Origin: Phycisphaerae bacterium
GTDB lineage: Bacteria > Planctomycetota > Phycisphaerae > Sedimentisphaerales > Anaerohalosphaeraceae
Length of the DNA: 5,755 nt
NCBI GenBank assembly: GCA_003567095.1
Contig: PXAQ01000022.1
Location: 1 to 5,755 of the forward strand
Direction: 5' to 3'
Shown here piece after piece: positions 5,415 through 5,755 of this stretch (within the stretch, counting starts at the first letter, position 1; each line of letters opens with the position of its first letter). Below the pieces are notes generated by a model. That model saw only the letters and a program-made list of their open reading frames with translations. It was not told the origin of the DNA and ran no database searches. A program made the position numbers and the translations under genes.

Positions 5415-5734
5415 TGGAAAAGGCGAGGTCGAAGTGAAGATGGCTGTCGCGGTTTGTTTTTTATATATGCAGTAGTGCTATTATATTCGTTATGCGTTAT
5501 TCATTAGCGAAGCTTTTCCTCGGTCGACCATTATCGTTATCCGCTTTGGGTGCCTGTGTCTATGGGGTACCGTCAAACTTATGTTCAGAAAACGTCTTCG
5601 GTCGGAAAAATTTCCGTGCAAAATTTCGGCCAAGTTGCGATAACAGGCTCTGCGTGGGAGCCGCCCGCACTAATAAGGTAAAATAGACCGAAGGCGACCG
5701 TTTTGGCCGATTAAATGCGGAAAGGAGATTTGCA
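5415..5734 (+). promoter_or_regulatory. Long, apparently structured 5' leader of the prepilin gene with a predicted pseudoknot
   Basis: No credible gene lies in this 320-nt stretch. Several pairings are visible. An upstream hairpin joins GGTGCC (5549-5554) to GGTACC (5566-5571). A long-range helix pairs 5593-5603 with 5686-5696 over 11 bp, including one G-U. Inside it are GGAA/TTCC (5604-5615), GCAA/TTGC (5618-5621/5635-5638) and GGCTC/GAGCC (5646-5650/5658-5662). A crossing helix pairs TCGGCCAA (5626-5633) with TTGGCCGA (5703-5710), making a pseudoknot. It ends 10 nt before the AAAGGAGA ribosome site at 5721-5728. The arrangement resembles a riboswitch or protein-binding leader that could mask the ribosome site. 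I match it to no known class, and the pairing is read by eye, not computed. Confidence 0.45.
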
Positions 5735-5755
5735 ATGAGAAAAAGAGGTTTTACA
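5735..5755 (+). CDS. Probable type IV pilin-like / type II secretion prepilin, first 7 codons (runs off window)
   Basis: Only MRKRGFT is visible. This is the classic start of a prepilin N-terminal cleavage/methylation signal: a basic leader, the Gly before the cleavage point, then F-T, normally followed by LIELL and a hydrophobic helix. A prepilin peptidase would cut after the Gly. AAAGGAGA at 5721-5728, 6 nt before the ATG, is a very good ribosome site. The call rests on seven residues plus the ribosome site and the promoter upstream. The identity beyond 'prepilin-like' cannot be seen. Confidence 0.65.

Noticed and set aside
5492..5686. 64-residue plus-strand reading frame in the prepilin leader
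   Set aside because: There is no ribosome site before its ATG, no recognisable motif, and it overlaps the predicted RNA helices. It looks like a chance frame.
5415..5734. Known riboswitch classes (c-di-GMP-I, cobalamin, T-box, TPP) in the prepilin leader
   Set aside because: I looked for their conserved core strings and did not find them. The GGTACC near 5566 lacks the rest of a T-box, and GGTGCC alone does not make a cobalamin aptamer.

Overview
This 5.76 kb window looks like ordinary chromosome from a Gram-negative-type bacterium of moderately high GC. It carries housekeeping genes (ftsY, dapB), three small lipoproteins, an FMN-barrel protein, a eukaryote-like UDP-N-acetylhexosamine pyrophosphorylase and the first codons of a probable type II secretion/type IV pilin-like prepilin. 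The UAP1-type pyrophosphorylase together with a glycine-zipper lipoprotein and an 'MRKRGFT' prepilin start suggests a planctomycete, perhaps of the class Phycisphaerae. That placement is an inference from gene content and was not tested by a search. No mobile elements, CRISPR arrays, rRNA or tRNA genes were seen.

Layout. At 1-739 (minus) lies the 5' part of ftsY, cut by the window edge, with a -10 box and a cluster of short repeats upstream. A gene-poor stretch (740-1059) leads into two consecutive plus-strand lipoprotein genes: a 57-residue, extremely acidic, proline-rich one (1060-1233) and a 148-residue, glutamine-rich one predicted to form a coiled coil (1347-1793). A perfect 13-bp hairpin separates them. 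dapB (1833-2630, minus) converges on the second lipoprotein gene and diverges from a third (2783-3193, plus) that has two glycine-zipper repeats. The dapB/lipoprotein intergenic region seems to hold overlapping divergent promoters. A hairpin at 3217-3240 separates the third lipoprotein gene from a GTG-started pyridoxamine-phosphate-oxidase-like protein (3274-3714, plus). That gene converges on the UAP1-type pyrophosphorylase gene (3854-5284, minus).

The last ~400 bases contain no convincing gene. They hold an A14 run, a good sigma70-type promoter (TTGACA, 17 bp, TATTTT) and a leader of about 320 nt before the prepilin start at 5735. The leader contains an 11-bp long-range helix, nested hairpins and an 8-9 bp helix that crosses it as a pseudoknot and ends about 10 nt before the Shine-Dalgarno sequence. 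This is the most interesting signal in the window: a candidate structured 5' UTR that I could not match to any riboswitch class I know.

The genes do not form one pathway. DapB (diaminopimelate/lysine) and the pyrophosphorylase (UDP-GlcNAc) both plausibly feed cell-envelope synthesis. FtsY targets membrane and exported proteins, and the lipoproteins and prepilin are envelope cargo.
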